From positions 44,436,935 to 44,500,934 of the forward strand of contig NC_077247.1 of the NCBI RefSeq assembly GCF_947179165.1: 64,000 bases of DNA, written 5' to 3'. Positions 47,101 to 61,884 of this stretch are shown piece after piece (within the stretch, counting starts at the first letter, position 1; each line of letters opens with the position of its first letter). This DNA comes from Solanum dulcamara (taxonomy: Eukaryota > Streptophyta > Magnoliopsida > Solanales > Solanaceae). The notes under the pieces were generated by a model, which made no database searches, was not told the origin of the DNA, and was given only the letters and a program-made list of their open reading frames with translations. The position numbers and the translations under genes were made by a program.

Positions 47101-48749
47101 GAGGAACAGCCACATTGGCGTTCATTGCAATGTCGATAGCAGTGCTTCCTATATGTTCTGGTCAGTGCGTGAACTATTGATCCTTGTGGTGGTCATTGCA
47201 ATTCAAGTGTACTGACTACGTTGTCTTACTTAGTTCGATATTGTTTGTTAAAATTCTTTGTGATGAAAAAAGTTGATTTCATTTTAATTTCTTAGAGAAG
47301 CAGTGTCTTGAAACTTGCATTTTTGAATGTTCATGATTCTTGCTGAGTATGGGTTTCTGCTTCCAAAACAGAGCTTTCCATATTTGGAGCATCTATGGCA
47401 GGAGCCTGTGCAGGTTTTCTTCTGCACAACCGGTACAAAGCATCAATATTTATGGGTGATACAGGAGCTTTAGCCTTAGGGGGTGCACTAGCTTCTATGG
47501 CTGCTTGTACAGGGATGTTCTTTCCATTGTTCATCTCATCTGGTGTTTTTGTCCTGGAAGCGCTATCAGTTATACTGCAGGTTTCTTGTTAACTGTTCTA
47601 TAATCCTTTAACCATGGATAATTTTCTATCTCAAAAGTTCTGGATGATTATTAGTTTGTTTGCAAATATGATATTCTTAGATATTCTCATTTTGGTAACT
47701 TTATACTTTGCTTTGGTATGCGTTACTTGAGCCGAGGTCTTCCGGAAACAACTGTTCTATCCCCACAAGGTAGGGGTAAGGTCTACATACACTCTCCCCT
47801 CCCCAGGGCCTAGACCCCATCTGTGGAATTACACTGTATGTTGTTGTTGGTGACTTTATCCTTTCTAGATTTCTTGATCGAACTATGTAATATAGAGATG
47901 CTTCTATAGTCTACTTGTGTCAGTGTTTGAGAATTTGGAAGAGGAATTCATTGCTCCCTTTAGCCCCTTCATCTTTATTTTGAACTTCTAGTACTGTGGT
48001 CAGTTCCCCTTCCCTCTCTGTCAACCTACCTACCAATGCAACTTAAGTTTCTTACTTTGGTTTCTCCTGATCATCCATGTGTGTGCTTCTCTTCAGAAAT
48101 ATATTCATGGAGGGAATTAAGGAGAGAATTTAAAAGAAATATGAATTATGCCCTTTTCAATTCCCTTAATCTACTTTTGCTTAAGTTGTCCTTAATACAA
48201 GAGAAACAAATGTGTTTTCCATAATTTGAGAAGTTTGCATCACTCTACTTAAATTTGCTTATTGATTTGATTAAGGATCTTTCACTGTGCAAATGTAATT
48301 AACTAATCAAAACTGCCTTCTTCACTCTAATAAGTTCGGCTAAGGTTGATTGTATTCCTTGTTCTTGGACCCGAATTGAGGTTGAGTTTTTTGCTGTTTC
48401 TATAAGCATGGCATATATGTGAAAATGAAATTAATGTCTACTTGCATATACAACCTCTGTGACTTGATTGTTCTCACCTATTTCTTAAGAAGCTTGTATC
48501 CAATTATCTCCATTGATATGCTTGCACTTTTTAGATTCAACTGACAGAGACTTACCTCTGTCTCAGGTTTCCTTATTCAAGACAACAAAATATTTCCTAG
48601 GAACTGGACACCGCTTGTTTCGAATGGCACCATTACATCATCACCTTGAATTATGCGGAGTTAAAGAACCTGTCATTGTTGCTGCTGCATATGCTTTTTC
48701 TTGCATTTTAGCCTTGAGTGCCGGATATGTGGGACTGACTTCAGTATAA
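44139..48749 (+). CDS. MRAY: Plastid-targeted MraY (phospho-N-acetylmuramoyl-pentapeptide transferase) homologue
   Basis: Eight exons: 44,139-44,315; 44,424-44,498; 45,267-45,484; 45,673-46,120; 46,214-46,278; 46,967-47,160; 47,372-47,580; 48,567-48,749. Phases agree and the product is 522 residues. The first ~85 residues are rich in Ser, Arg and His with few acids, as in a chloroplast transit peptide; an acidic linker follows. From about residue 165 the protein is a multi-membrane-span enzyme with all the family signatures: KKGTATMGG, the catalytic pair DD at 285-286, [12 protein letters not shown] with N363, D366 and D369, MGDTGAL (420-425) and MAPLHHH ending at H488. MraY transfers phospho-MurNAc-pentapeptide to a polyprenyl phosphate, the first membrane step of peptidoglycan synthesis. 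In plants it is a relic of the cyanobacterial pathway; in mosses such genes are needed for chloroplast division. The acceptor of E2 is AAAG rather than a strong CAG, so that junction is the least certain. Confidence 0.92.
44742..44835 (+). repeat. TS-type SINE fragment in MraY intron 2
   Basis: CAACAACAACATACCCACTTGAATCCCACAACTAGGGTCTAGGGAGGG, then TATGCAAACCTTACC: clear TS block order. Confidence 0.7.
47735..47845 (-). repeat. TS-type SINE in MraY intron 7, reverse orientation
   Basis: Plus strand: GAGGTCTTCCGGAAACAACTG, CCCCACAAGGTAGGGGTAAGG, CAGGGCCTAGACCCCATCTGTGG, and ATGTTGTTGTTGG at the end. The best preserved TS-type copy in the window. Confidence 0.75.
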
Positions 48750-49139
48750 CCACAAGTCATGGAGCATCTTTGTGACTGCTTTTAAAATTTCTGACTGCAT
48801 AGTTGACAAATCGGAGTTACTTCCTGCAAATTTTCTCTTTTACCTTCAAACAGAGAGAATAGATTGAGGAAACTGTTTTTTTTTTTCTTTTTCTCTTTTA
48901 TATGTAGTAATTTTGGTCGGCCTCTGTGACCTAATTAGCGTTGAATAGTAATTATCCAAATATTTGGGAATCTTTAAATTATCCTCATGTCTTCATTGTT
49001 GTGAATATATTACTGTTTAACATATTCGGGATTTGAATTTTTTTAGTAAATTAAATAAACAGAAGGTTTTGTTATGTCTTCCATTCCACTTTCTATCTTA
49101 AAATGATTTTCAGTTTAGTTCCACTATTTAAGAACCTTA

Positions 49140-49245
49140 ATGTAAGGTAAGGCTGCGTACAATAGACCCTTGTGGTCGGGCCCTTCCCCGGACCCTGCGC
49201 ATAGCGGGAGCTTAAGTGCACCGGGCTGCCCTTTTTTTTTTTACA
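49140..49245 (+). repeat. SolS-type SINE 3' part
   Basis: AAGGCTGCGTACAATAGACCC, TTGTGGTCGGGCCCTTCCCC, GACCCTGCGCATAGCGGGAG and GTGCACCGGGCTGCCC, then a T run. The GCGGGAGCTT-AGTGCACCGGGCTGCCC end is characteristic of Solanaceae SINEs. Confidence 0.75.
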
Positions 49246-49379
49246 CTATGACCCAAGCTAATTTCACCCGTCATCACTAGCATAAAATGGAGAGGTTAAT
49301 CAATATTAGTTTCCTTTTAGTGTTAGAAACTCCGCCAGTATGAGTTTATTTATATTGTCGGTTACAAATTTAAACAAAA

Positions 49380-49505
49380 GAGGAGGGTTGTCAAGGGTCA
49401 ATAAGGAACAACTTCTCTATTTCATAAAGATAGAGGTGAGACTGTGTATGTCTTATCCTTTTTAAATTCCACTTATAAAATTACATCGAATTTGTTGTTA
49501 TTTAT
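49380..49505 (-). repeat. Diverged TS-type SINE, reverse orientation
   Basis: GAACAACTTCTCTATTTCATAAAGATAGAGGTGAGACTGTGTATGTCTTATCC, then TCCACTTATAAAATTACATCG and TTGTTGTTAT: the TS order with heavy substitution. Confidence 0.55.
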
Positions 49506-50087
49506 AGTGTTAGAAATACATAAGAAGACGTTGTAGTTTGTATCCTAGTATTTCAACACTCTTTATCAAAAATTAATATTGTTCCAACTAGAGGATTTCA
49601 AATTCAAAGGGAAAAAGAAAATGCAGCATAACTAGAGTCTAGAATTTTGAAACATCACATTTGACTCAAATATCACAAAACATGAAGGGAAAGGAAAAAA
49701 GAAAGAAGAAGAGAAACATATCTCGGTGATTTGCTTCTTAAGTCTATATTTTATATATACAATGTTACTCACTTTAGTTTAGTGCTTTTTTGGTTCTTTT
49801 TAATAAAAATTATGACATATATTTAATACATTTATAAATGTATATTGAAGCTTATAATTTTATTTTAAAAAACCTAATAATTAATTTGTTAAGATTCAAT
49901 TCGAGTTTTCAAATAAGAATTGACGTGTGTTCAATGTATCAAAAATGTCCTCTTTATTGGAGTATATAAGTTGTAGTTTTTGAAGAAATGGTACACTTTG
50001 GATTAAAATAAAAGATATGATGCAATTCAACATTATGAGAAACATCTGGGGCTGTTTTAGAAAATATTAGTTTTAAGTTTCATGCTG

Positions 50088-50096
50088 AAAACCCTA
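50088..50096 (+). promoter_or_regulatory. Telo-box upstream of RPS14
   Basis: AAACCCTAG lies about 100 bases before the start codon and just above the CT-rich leader. Telo-boxes are common in plant ribosomal-protein promoters and fit the gene's identity. No TATA box is seen. Confidence 0.6.
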
Positions 50097-50197
50097 GAGT
50101 GTCCTCCTACATATAAAGCTGCAGCTAAACCAAATCGCCTCCTCTGAATTCAACACCGCCGTTTCAGCAGAAGTCTCATCAGCAACAACACCAAACC

Positions 50198-53099
<2,902 letters not shown>

Positions 53100-55046
53100 G
53101 CTTTCTTCTTTTGTCAGGAAGCAGATGCGGCTTCTTGTTGAGAATGCTGCAGGTGTTAGTTTTGATATGGACTTGAATCTTATTCATCTACTATGTAGTT
53201 CTACTGATGTTGGCCTTGCCTATAAATTTTGCTTCTTTTTCGTGGTTAAATTTGTGAAACAATTATGAGAAATATGAATTGTGGCCTACAATCTATTAGC
53301 TGGTTGAGAATCTATGTTCCATGGGTTTTCCATCTCTTCGGTATGTTAATTGCACTTTTGTGTTAAGATAGAAAGGAAGGAAATAAGGTGCTTTTGTGGT
53401 GTTTTTTTCTACTTTCAAAATAGTGAGTAGAAATGATTCCTTTTTGTTTTTCTGAGTATGGTAATTGAATTGAATCTATGGCCTTGTCAAATCTATGACC
53501 ATTCAAGAAACTTGGCCAGCCTCCATGTTCGACTACAAAAGGAAACCCAGCCGCCAAACTTAGCCCCAAAAAAGGAAGAAGAAAAACTCACCTCAAATTC
53601 TTCTTCGACCAAACAAAAGCACAAACCAGCCTCCATTTACGTCAGCAAAAGACAACCCCACTAAATGCATCTCTTGTCATAAACTTGACTAAATTTTCAG
53701 CACAAACGAATTCCTTAAAAGTACAGAAAACCACATGAAACGAGAACACATTGGAGAATTGATGTATGTCCTAAAAACAATTTTAACTATTTTGAGAAGG
53801 CAGTTGGATAGGATGTCATCTAAGTTAACACTCAAAAACGCTTTAAAACAGGACTAATAATTTTTGAAAAAGGAAAAAATAAAATTTAAAAGATGGCTAA
53901 AGTCAACTATTTTTTGTCAAAATGGGACAACCTATTCTATTCTCAATCATTAAACTACTAGCAATAGCATTCAAAAAACTACCCGACTTTCCGAAAAGAG
54001 AGTAAACTTTCTTTCATCATGTTACATTATCATTTGTCTTAAAATATCAAAATTGTTAGGAACCTTTTAGAATTTATATAAATTTTGTCATGCTAGTAAA
54101 CAGATAAAGTATCTTAACGTCAGATTGTTATGTAATCCGACGTTAGAAAATGTATAGTTGAGCATATAATGTATATCTTGTGTTTGGTCTACTTGATAGA
54201 ATGTATTTTTTTTTTTTGTAGTATTTGCGACAATATACCATAGAATCGTCTATTAAAAACTGAATCCATATGCAAACATAATTACTAAATACTTGAATTG
54301 TTGAGAGGAAATGAATGTCCGATGGAATCGAGGTGTGCAAACTGGCCCCATAAGGTTCAATAGGTGAAAGGATTTTGGACAGAGAGAAACAAAGGAGGAG
54401 CAAATTCCCCATGTAATATTTGCTTTGTCTCTTTGCAAATGTCTTGGAATCCTCCAGTGGACCACTGCTAAAGTATGACCAGCTGGATTTCAACCCCACC
54501 AACCAAATAATCTATATGCTTACCTGTTTGCTTTCCTATGGGCTATGCAACAGCCAACATGGCCCTTTAAAATTGTTAATCTATTATATTTGCTAATACT
54601 AAATCAACTGATAAGAGAGTGTCCAGTTTTGGTCATTCTCTTTCCCCTAAATGTAATAAACATTGCTTGACTTTACTGTGAACTCAAGCTCTACCTATAT
54701 TCAATCAATTAGTTTTTCCGCATGCTTCGTATGCCCATTATAACACTTTCTCCCTCTTCAAAAAGTGACACTCAGACCAGAAAACTGATCAAAATTCACA
54801 TTCTTGACTGACAACAAGCCAATGACCAAGACCAACTGCAACCTGGTTAAATACAACACATATGACACTGACACTGTACAATCTGAAATTTCTGCCTAAA
54901 ATAATTCAGATTTGGTCTCTTTGGATTTTCCTTCTTCCACGTTTTCCAACTTCTTGCACAGTTTTCCTATATTTTCCTTCAGCTTTCTTGTTTGACCCAC
55001 CAATCCATCCTTCACATTTTGACCCTTCTTCCTTCTTCCCTCCTAC
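53100..55046. other. Spacer between RPS14 and CYP710A
   Basis: Holds the RPS14 3' untranslated region and the CYP710A upstream region, which becomes pyrimidine-rich from about 54,900 on. Frames on either strand (for example minus 54,143-54,502) have no motif. No repeat family is recognised. Confidence 0.5.
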
Positions 55047-55054
55047 TATATAAA
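55047..55054 (+). promoter_or_regulatory. TATA box of CYP710A
   Basis: TATATAAA lies 81 bases before the end of the leader, so transcription from about 55,080 gives a leader of some 55 bases. The region is CT-rich and the match is perfect. Confidence 0.7.
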
Positions 55055-55134
55055 CCCCAACATCAAAAATCCTACACACCATTTTAAATCCATTATATCA
55101 AACAGTTTGGAGGAAGAAGAGAGCTACATTGCAC

Positions 55135-56652
55135 ATGGCATCCCTTTGGATCATGATATCCCCATGGACACCTTATTTCTTCTCTTTCATAGCTCTTCTA
55201 CTTCTTCTTGAACAAATCTCTTACCTCAAGAAGAAACGTTTTCTTCCTGGCCCAACTCTTGTATTCCCCTTTCTTGGCAACGTAATTCGCTTAGTTACCA
55301 ACCCCACTAAATTCTGGGACGTCCAATCTGCTTTAGCTAAGTCTACCAGACATGGCTTCTCTGTTAACTACATCATCGGTAAGTTCATTCTTTATATCCA
55401 CTCAACTGACCTCTCCCATAAGGTCTTTGCCAATGTCCGCCCCGACGCTTTCCACCTTATCGGTCATCCTTTTGGGAAAAAGCTATTCGGTGAGCATAAC
55501 TTGATTTACATGTTTGGGCAAGAACATAAAGACCTTCGCCGACGAATTGCCCCAAATTTTTCCCCTAAAGCTCTTGGAACTTACACTGATATCCAACAAA
55601 GGATTATTATCAAACACTTCAAGTCCTGGTTAGACGAAGCATCCAAATCCCCTAATAGCCCAATCCCACTTCGCTTCCTTTGCCGGGATATGAACTTGGA
55701 TACTTCCCAGACTGTCTTTGTTGGTCCATACTTGGACGGAGAATCAAGAAACCGATTCAATGTTGACTATAATTACTTCAATGTTGGGTTGATGAAACTC
55801 CCTATTGATTTGCCGGGTTTCGCCTTCAGAAACGCTAGGTTAGCAGTTGGGAGATTAATCGACACCCTTTCTGTTTGTGTGGAACAGAGCTTAAACAAGA
55901 TGAGAAGAGAAGAAGAACCCACATGCTTGATTGATTTCTGGATGCAGGAGAATTTAAGAGAGATTAACGAAGCTAAAACCAATGGATTACAAAAGCCATT
56001 TGAGTACACTAACAAGGAACTTGGGGGTTACCTATTTGACTTCCTCTTTGCAGCTCAAGATGCTTCTACTTCTGCTCTGTTATGGGCAATCGTACTTTTG
56101 GATTCTCACCCTCAAGTTCTGGAGAAAGTCCGGGCGGAGGTGGTGAAATTCTGGTCGCCCGAGTCATCTCAGCCGCTGACGGCTGAGATGCTTAGGGAAA
56201 TGAAGTACCTAGAGGCAGTGGCGCGTGAGATTATCAGAATCAGATCCCCGGCGACTATGGTGCCGCACATTGCCGGTGAAGATTTCCGGTTCACCGAAGA
56301 TTATGTTATCCCAAAAGGGACAATTGTGTTCCCGTCGGTTTTTGACTCGTCGTTTCAGGGTTTTCCTGAACCGGAGAAGTTTGACCCGGACCGGTTCATG
56401 GAAGAGAGGCAAGAGGAACGGGCTTACAAAAAGAACTTTCTAGCATTCGGAGCTGGGCCCCATGCATGTGTTGGCCAGAAGTATGCAATTAACCACTTGA
56501 TGCTTTTCATTGCTATGTTAACGGCTCTGATTGATTTCAAGAGACACAAAACGGACGGTTGTGATGATATCTCGTATATTCCAACTATTGCTCCAAAGGA
56601 TGATTGCAAAGTGTTCCTTTCACATAGGTGCACTCGATTCCCATCTCTTTAA
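55135..56652 (+). CDS. CYP710A: Cytochrome P450 CYP710A, sterol C-22 desaturase
   Basis: One exon of 505 residues; the ATG at 55,135 was chosen because the upstream in-frame codon at 55,129 is TTG. An N-terminal membrane anchor (about residues 12-28) leads into the proline hinge FLPGPT (36-41). Catalytic landmarks: I-helix [12 protein letters not shown] (about 304-315), with the A-Q-D-A-S-T form of the oxygen-binding motif; the ExxR pair E365/R368; FDPDRF; and the haem-binding loop [10 protein letters not shown] (438-447) with Cys445 as the haem ligand. CYP710A enzymes sit in the endoplasmic reticulum and put the C-22 double bond into beta-sitosterol to form stigmasterol. The lack of introns is typical of this family. 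In tomato the member is CYP710A11; this copy is probably that gene or its ortholog, but I could not compare sequences. Confidence 0.95.
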   Translation: MASLWIMISPWTPYFFSFIALLLLLEQISYLKKKRFLPGPTLVFPFLGNVIRLVTNPTKFWDVQSALAKSTRHGFSVNYIIGKFILYIHSTDLSHKVFANVRPDAFHLIGHPFGKKLFGEHNLIYMFGQEHKDLRRRIAPNFSPKALGTYTDIQQRIIIKHFKSWLDEASKSPNSPIPLRFLCRDMNLDTSQTVFVGPYLDGESRNRFNVDYNYFNVGLMKLPIDLPGFAFRNARLAVGRLIDTLSVCVEQSLNKMRREEEPTCLIDFWMQENLREINEAKTNGLQKPFEYTNKELGGYLFDFLFAAQDASTSALLWAIVLLDSHPQVLEKVRAEVVKFWSPESSQPLTAEMLREMKYLEAVAREIIRIRSPATMVPHIAGEDFRFTEDYVIPKGTIVFPSVFDSSFQGFPEPEKFDPDRFMEERQEERAYKKNFLAFGAGPHACVGQKYAINHLMLFIAMLTALIDFKRHKTDGCDDISYIPTIAPKDDCKVFLSHRCTRFPSL

Positions 56653-57734
56653 TGATCAAATTTGCCCATTTTTTTAAAAAATTAATCTTGATCATCACTT
56701 TGGTCCCATTTTGACCATGGATGTAATAGAAAAAATGGGGTCGATGTGTATTTGTTATTTCTATTTTTCCTTTCTTTATTGTAGTGTGTGAATACATGTA
56801 ACTTGATCAAATGATCAAGATTCTTTTAAAATGCTTGTTGGAGCAATTGATGGAGTGGCAAATATTTGGGATTGTGTGGAAGATTAATAAAAAAAATTCC
56901 TTTTTGATTATTGGAGTATTTATATTATGAATAGTGTTCTCAAAATGTGCCAATAATTTATCGACCGTCTAGTTCGTTTATATTTTAATAGGTTGGGAAC
57001 AAACGCGAATTCAAAATTTTGAATCTCTGGGTGCCACGCAATTTTGAACAATAACTTATGGCAAAAACTTCAGCGTAGAGCAAGATAATACTTAATATTA
57101 ATTAGTAAATATGCATATAAAATTTAGACTTATTTTGTTGGTTTAGTTAAGATTTTACTTACAAGAGGTTCAGGGTTTTAATCTACTTATCCACAATTCT
57201 TTTTACAATAAATTCGCTACTAATGTCTTGCATGATAATTTTTTTTTTTAGTAAAATACACCCCATAACAGGACTCAAACTTGCATCCCCATAATGTTAA
57301 ACTTGAGCTTTAATCAATGGCACCACAAGACCCATTATTTTTTGAGAGGGTGTTACATTTAACATTTATATTTTTCTGATAAATACATAAATACATGTAT
57401 ATTTATAAATATTTATATACACACATATGTATATACAGATTTTCAATCGAGACCGCAAGATGGCGTAGCACCCCCTCCAATATACCTATATCCACCCCTG
57501 ATTGTGAATGATTTTTAAATGGATAAAATTTGGACTTTAGCCCATATTCTACCCGTAATTAGAATTTGAGTAAAATTTGAAAATTAAGGAAACATCAAAG
57601 GTGTGTTTAGTATCAAAATGAATATTTTTTAAAATTTTTTCATATTTGATTGGCTTAAATATTTTTAAAAAAATAAATGTAGTTTCCTCAAATTTAAGAA
57701 AAATGATAATTCTATGTGAAGAAAAATATTTTCT
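56653..57734. other. 3' flank of CYP710A and intergenic DNA
   Basis: No gene is supported. The stretch at 57,230-57,330 is a T-rich segment with GACTCAAACTTGCATCCCC and CTTTAATCAATGGCACC, like a fragment of a tRNA-derived or SINE-like sequence, but no complete element can be drawn. From 57,601 a MITE-like left end (GTGTGTTTAGTATCAAAATG) is visible. Confidence 0.4.
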
Positions 57735-58200
57735 AGACTCAAAACTCTCACCAATACAGGACTCAACCCAAAATCAGAATTTTTATCCTACTCAGATCCT
57801 GACCGAGACACAATTCTCGAACCCACTAGTGACCAACCCTGACCTCATCAATTCAAAATTTGACTTTTGATCTCGAGTCGAGACTTGACTTTGAACTCCG
57901 ACTCCAACCCCTAATTCATGACTCGGAACCAAATCCAACCCCCCATGTCGCCCTGAGACCAAAATCCCAACACCAATCCTGACTAGAGACTCGACTTGAG
58001 AATCATTGCGACTCTCGATTCCCAACACCTTTTTTAACTTGAGATTTAGCATTGATCCTTATTTGGGACTCGACTCTTGATCGAAGACTTTGAGTCCAAA
58101 CCTTATCTTGATTTCGATCTCAATCTCAACCATATTTCTAAACCGAGATTTGATTCTTGACTCCAGTTAAGAGGTCGATTCCTAGGTTGGGGTTAGGTCA
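57735..58200. repeat. Degenerate GACTC/CTCGA-word repeat block
   Basis: Words such as GACTC, GACTCGA, ACTTGA and CTCGAGTCGAG recur some 20 times at irregular spacing of about 10-30 bases. No fixed period exists, so this is not a clean minisatellite. GC content is clearly above the flanks. Open frames here are accidents of the repeat. Confidence 0.6.
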
Positions 58201-58631
58201 GGTCTTGATAAATTGTTCTTTGACTTTGAATGTAATGTAGGTCTTATAATATTTTTTGCAAATTGGTTATCGAATTATTGAATTAAATTTGGATATTGAA
58301 TACTAAAGTAGAGTATCATTTACTCATGAAAATATGGTTTATACGTCTAATTTCTAAGAACTAGTAAAATTATCAATTTGACTAATTTACCTCAATCATA
58401 AAATTTTGATCTAAAAGATTAATATATTTTAAAATAAATAGTCACATAATGTCATATTCTTCGTATATAAGCTAAGTACTATATATTACTAAAAAAGTCA
58501 TTTTATTTGAAATTTTTGAAAATAAAATTGTGTTTGGATTTTTATAAATAAGAATTGTTTGTTTGAATATACTTATTCTAAAATATGGACTTCTAAATTT
58601 AGTAATAAGAAATTTAAATGTTAAATTCATA
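58201..58631. other. Intergenic, AT-rich
   Basis: Nothing supported between the repeat block and the second Copia element. Confidence 0.5.
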
Positions 58632-58839
58632 TGATGAGAGTTAGTTAGAACTAGAGTTACAATTAGTTAAAATCATAGTTAGTTAGTTCGTTAAGAGTTT
58701 GTTAGTTAGTTAATTTGTCACAGTCGAGTTAGGTAGCTGTCACAGTCAAGTTAGTTAGCCAAGTTAGTTAGTTAGATTAATTAGTTTGATTGATTCATGT
58801 ATATATACACATAATCACTTTGTAATGATTATTCAATTC
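58632..58839 (+). repeat. 5' LTR of the second Copia element, truncated
   Basis: Carries many GTTAGTTA words. Compared with the 3' LTR it has an extra block around 58,720-58,760 (GTCACAGTCGAGTTAGGTAGCT). Confidence 0.75.
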
Positions 58840-59109
58840 TGTGCTCCAAATGCCACAATTATTGCTCATCATCTTCTGATGGTTACAATGCATCTCATGT
58901 CACTTGTTAGTCTTCTAATTGTCAACTTGTTTCCTCTCTAGTCAAATGTGAAAAGACCTTAGCTGGGAATGAATGTCAAGCTTCACCATCTCCTATTGTA
59001 AAATACTCTCAAGATTTCAATAAAGAAACTTTTTCTGTTACTGATTGTCCTTTTTGTTCTATTGTTAAATCTTCTTCTTTTAATGTCAATTCTACTCACA
59101 ATCATGATA

Positions 59110-61800
59110 AAAAAAATTGTGGCATGCTAGATTAGGACATGTACCTTTTGTAAAGATGAGGAGTATCTCCACCATACCTGTGAACTTTTCTAACAAACAG
59201 CCTTTCACCTGTAATATATGCCCTATGGCTAGACAAATCACAAAGCATAACCACCACTAGCAAATTCACATTGACCTATGGGGACCATATCACATACCAA
59301 CACATGATAATTATCACTATTTCTTAATCATGGTAGAAGACCATAGTAAATCAACTTGAACACACTTACTCAGATGCAAAAGTAATGCACTTCAAACTAT
59401 AAAGGCTTTCATAGCTCTCATAGAAAATCAATTTCAAACCAAATTAAAGATCATCAGATCTAATAATGGTCTAGAGTTCACAAGCACTGAGGCAACCTAT
59501 TTCTTTCAGAAAAAAGGTATCATACATCAGAAATAATGTCCTTACACACCCCAACAAAATGGTGTGATAGAAAGAAAGAACAAATATCTCCTTGAAACTA
59601 TCAGTCTCACTCCTAGTCCAATCATAATTATCTATGAGATATTGGGAAGAATGTATCCTGACTGTAACCTACCTCATAAACAGATTACCTTCCAAACTAC
59701 TATAAAACAAATCCCTATATGAATTGTTATATCAAAAGAAGCCCACATATTCTCATCTCAAAAGTTTTGGTTGCCTTTGCTTTCCCACAACCTTGAAAAC
59801 TCACAAAGAAATGTTTAAATCAAGGGCATCACCTCACATCTTTATTGGATATCCATTCAATATAAAATGTTACAAAGTCTTAGATCTAGCTATCAAAAGA
59901 GTTCATGTGTCTAGAGATGTTCTTTTTCATGAAAATGTCTTCCCTTTTGTTATTGCTCCTGTTAGTTCCAACTTTAATTCAAAACTGAAGTTTCTTGTCC
60001 ACCAGTTTGATAATTTGACTTGCATGCCTAGTATAACAAACACTTTTGTTAATGATGAAGTACTGGACACAAACACATCACATGAAGTTACTAACAACCA
60101 AGTGACCACTACCACTAACTGTACTGAGTCCACACTGAATGTTATTTCACAATCCATACCTTCACCATCATCACTAATGATACAAACCAGGCCCAATGTT
60201 TCCAGTGATGCTCCACCACCAACTAGGAGGACAACTAGGATACTTCACACTCCTAACTATCTAAAATAATACACCTACACCTTACCGAACCTGCTTTCCT
60301 CCATAACTGCACCTAATACCTCTGATATACATCACTCTCTTACCTCATTCACCTGAAATCATTATCATGTTTGTTTTACCACTTTATGTCTTGATAGCCA
60401 GTAGTTGGTTAAAACTATCTCACATGAATGTGAACCTTGGGATTTGGTCACTTTACCTGAGGGAAAGAACGCCATTAATTGCAAATGGGTATATAAGATC
60501 AAACACAGGGCAGATGGGAGTGTGGAGAGGTTCAAGGCCAGATTAGTAGTGAAAGGATATACTCAATAGGCTGTGATAGACTATATTGAAACATTCTCAC
60601 CTGTGATTAAGATGAAAACTATTAGAACCTTAATCTCTCTAGCTATTAAGAAAGGCTAGGATCTATACCAACAAGATGTCAATAATGTTTTTCTTTATGG
60701 TGACTTAAATGAGGAAGTGTACATGGACTTACCTAAGGGACTTATAGTGGATAGCAGCAACATAGTTTGTAAACTGAAAAAATTATTGTATGGCTTAAAG
60801 CAAGCTAGCAGATAGTGGTATGATAAGCTGGCCAACAGTCTTTGTTCAAAAGGATACACTTACTCAAATAGTGATTATTCACTGTTTTATAGGAAGAAAG
60901 AAAGTTTTCTAGTATTTGTTGCTATATATGTTGATGATGTTATCTTGACTGGGACTGACTTGGAAGAAATTGACTCATTGAAGGGATTTCTACATGATCA
61001 GTTCAAAATAAGAATTTAGGCAAACTGCACTACTTTTTAGGTCTAGAAATATTGTATAGACTTGATGGTGCTCTCATTTCACAAAGAAAGTTCACTATTG
61101 ATCTGTTGAAGGAATTTGACTCTATGAATTACAAAGTCACTACATCACCACTTGATTCTACTGAGAAGTTGAAAGCCACTAATTGCAAGTTATTATCAGA
61201 CCCTACTCATTATAGGAAGTTGGTTTGGAAGCTTAATTTTCTTACAAATACAAGAATAGACATAACATACAGTGTTCAGTACCTTAACCAATTCATGCAG
61301 TCACATATAGAACCACATTTGAAGGTATCTTATCATATTCTTAGGTACCTGAAACAAGATCCTACATCGGGGATTTTCATTTCAAACAAACCTGAACTTA
61401 ATATCAGTGCCTATTGTGACTCAGACTGGGCAGCTTGTCCTGATTCAAGGAAATCAGTTAGCGGATACCTTGTACTCATAAGGGATTGTCCTATTAGTTG
61501 GAAGTCTAAGAAATAAGCTATAATATCTCTGTCTTCTGTAGAGGTAGAATATAGAGCTGTGAGACAAGTATTAGGAGAATTGGTATGGCTTGAAAGTTTA
61601 CTTGATGAGTTAACAGTGCCATGTTCCTTGCCTATAAATATATTTTGTGATAGCCAAGCAACAGTTCACATTGCCAAAAATTCAGTCTTTCACTAAAGGA
61701 CAAAGCACATAGAAATAGATTGCCATTTTTTCAGGAACAAACTTCAACAAGGATTGATCACACTTCATCACATCTCCACCGACTCACAATTGCATACATC
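59110..61800 (+). pseudogene. Copia pol remnant (integrase, RT, RNase H), broken
   Basis: Translated, 59,125-59,160 gives the pre-integrase motif HARLGH. It is followed by integrase with a decayed core near 59,450-59,560, a post-integrase region in the frame 59,724-60,269 (HIFIGYPFNIKCYK), reverse transcriptase from [14 protein letters not shown] (60,480) with LYQQDV near 60,665 and YVDDV near 60,930, and RNase H ending near 61,800. At least seven in-frame stops or shifts interrupt it. The open frame 61,052-61,516 is the largest clean RT/RNase H part. It is a different Copia lineage from the element at 19.3 kb: the sequences around YVDD and the LTRs are unlike. Confidence 0.85.
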
Positions 61801-61884
61801 TTCACCAAAGCCTTGACTGGTATCAAACATGCTACAATTCTGCGCAAGTTGTCTGTGATCAACTCACCTCCAACTTGAGGGGGG

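Larger units (their letters stand above)
48750..50087. other. Spacer between MraY and RPS14, SINE-rich
   Basis: Contains the MraY 3' end, two SINE fragments listed separately and otherwise AT-rich DNA. No gene is supported. Confidence 0.5.

Noticed and set aside
54143..54502. 119-codon minus-strand frame upstream of CYP710A
   Set aside because: It has no recognisable motif, no intron-linked partner and a low-complexity Lys/Tyr-rich end; chance is the simplest explanation.
58632..58800. GTTAGTTA repeats as a possible CRISPR-like or satellite array
   Set aside because: The repeats are irregular, lie within an LTR and recur in its 3' partner; CRISPR arrays are not expected in plant DNA.
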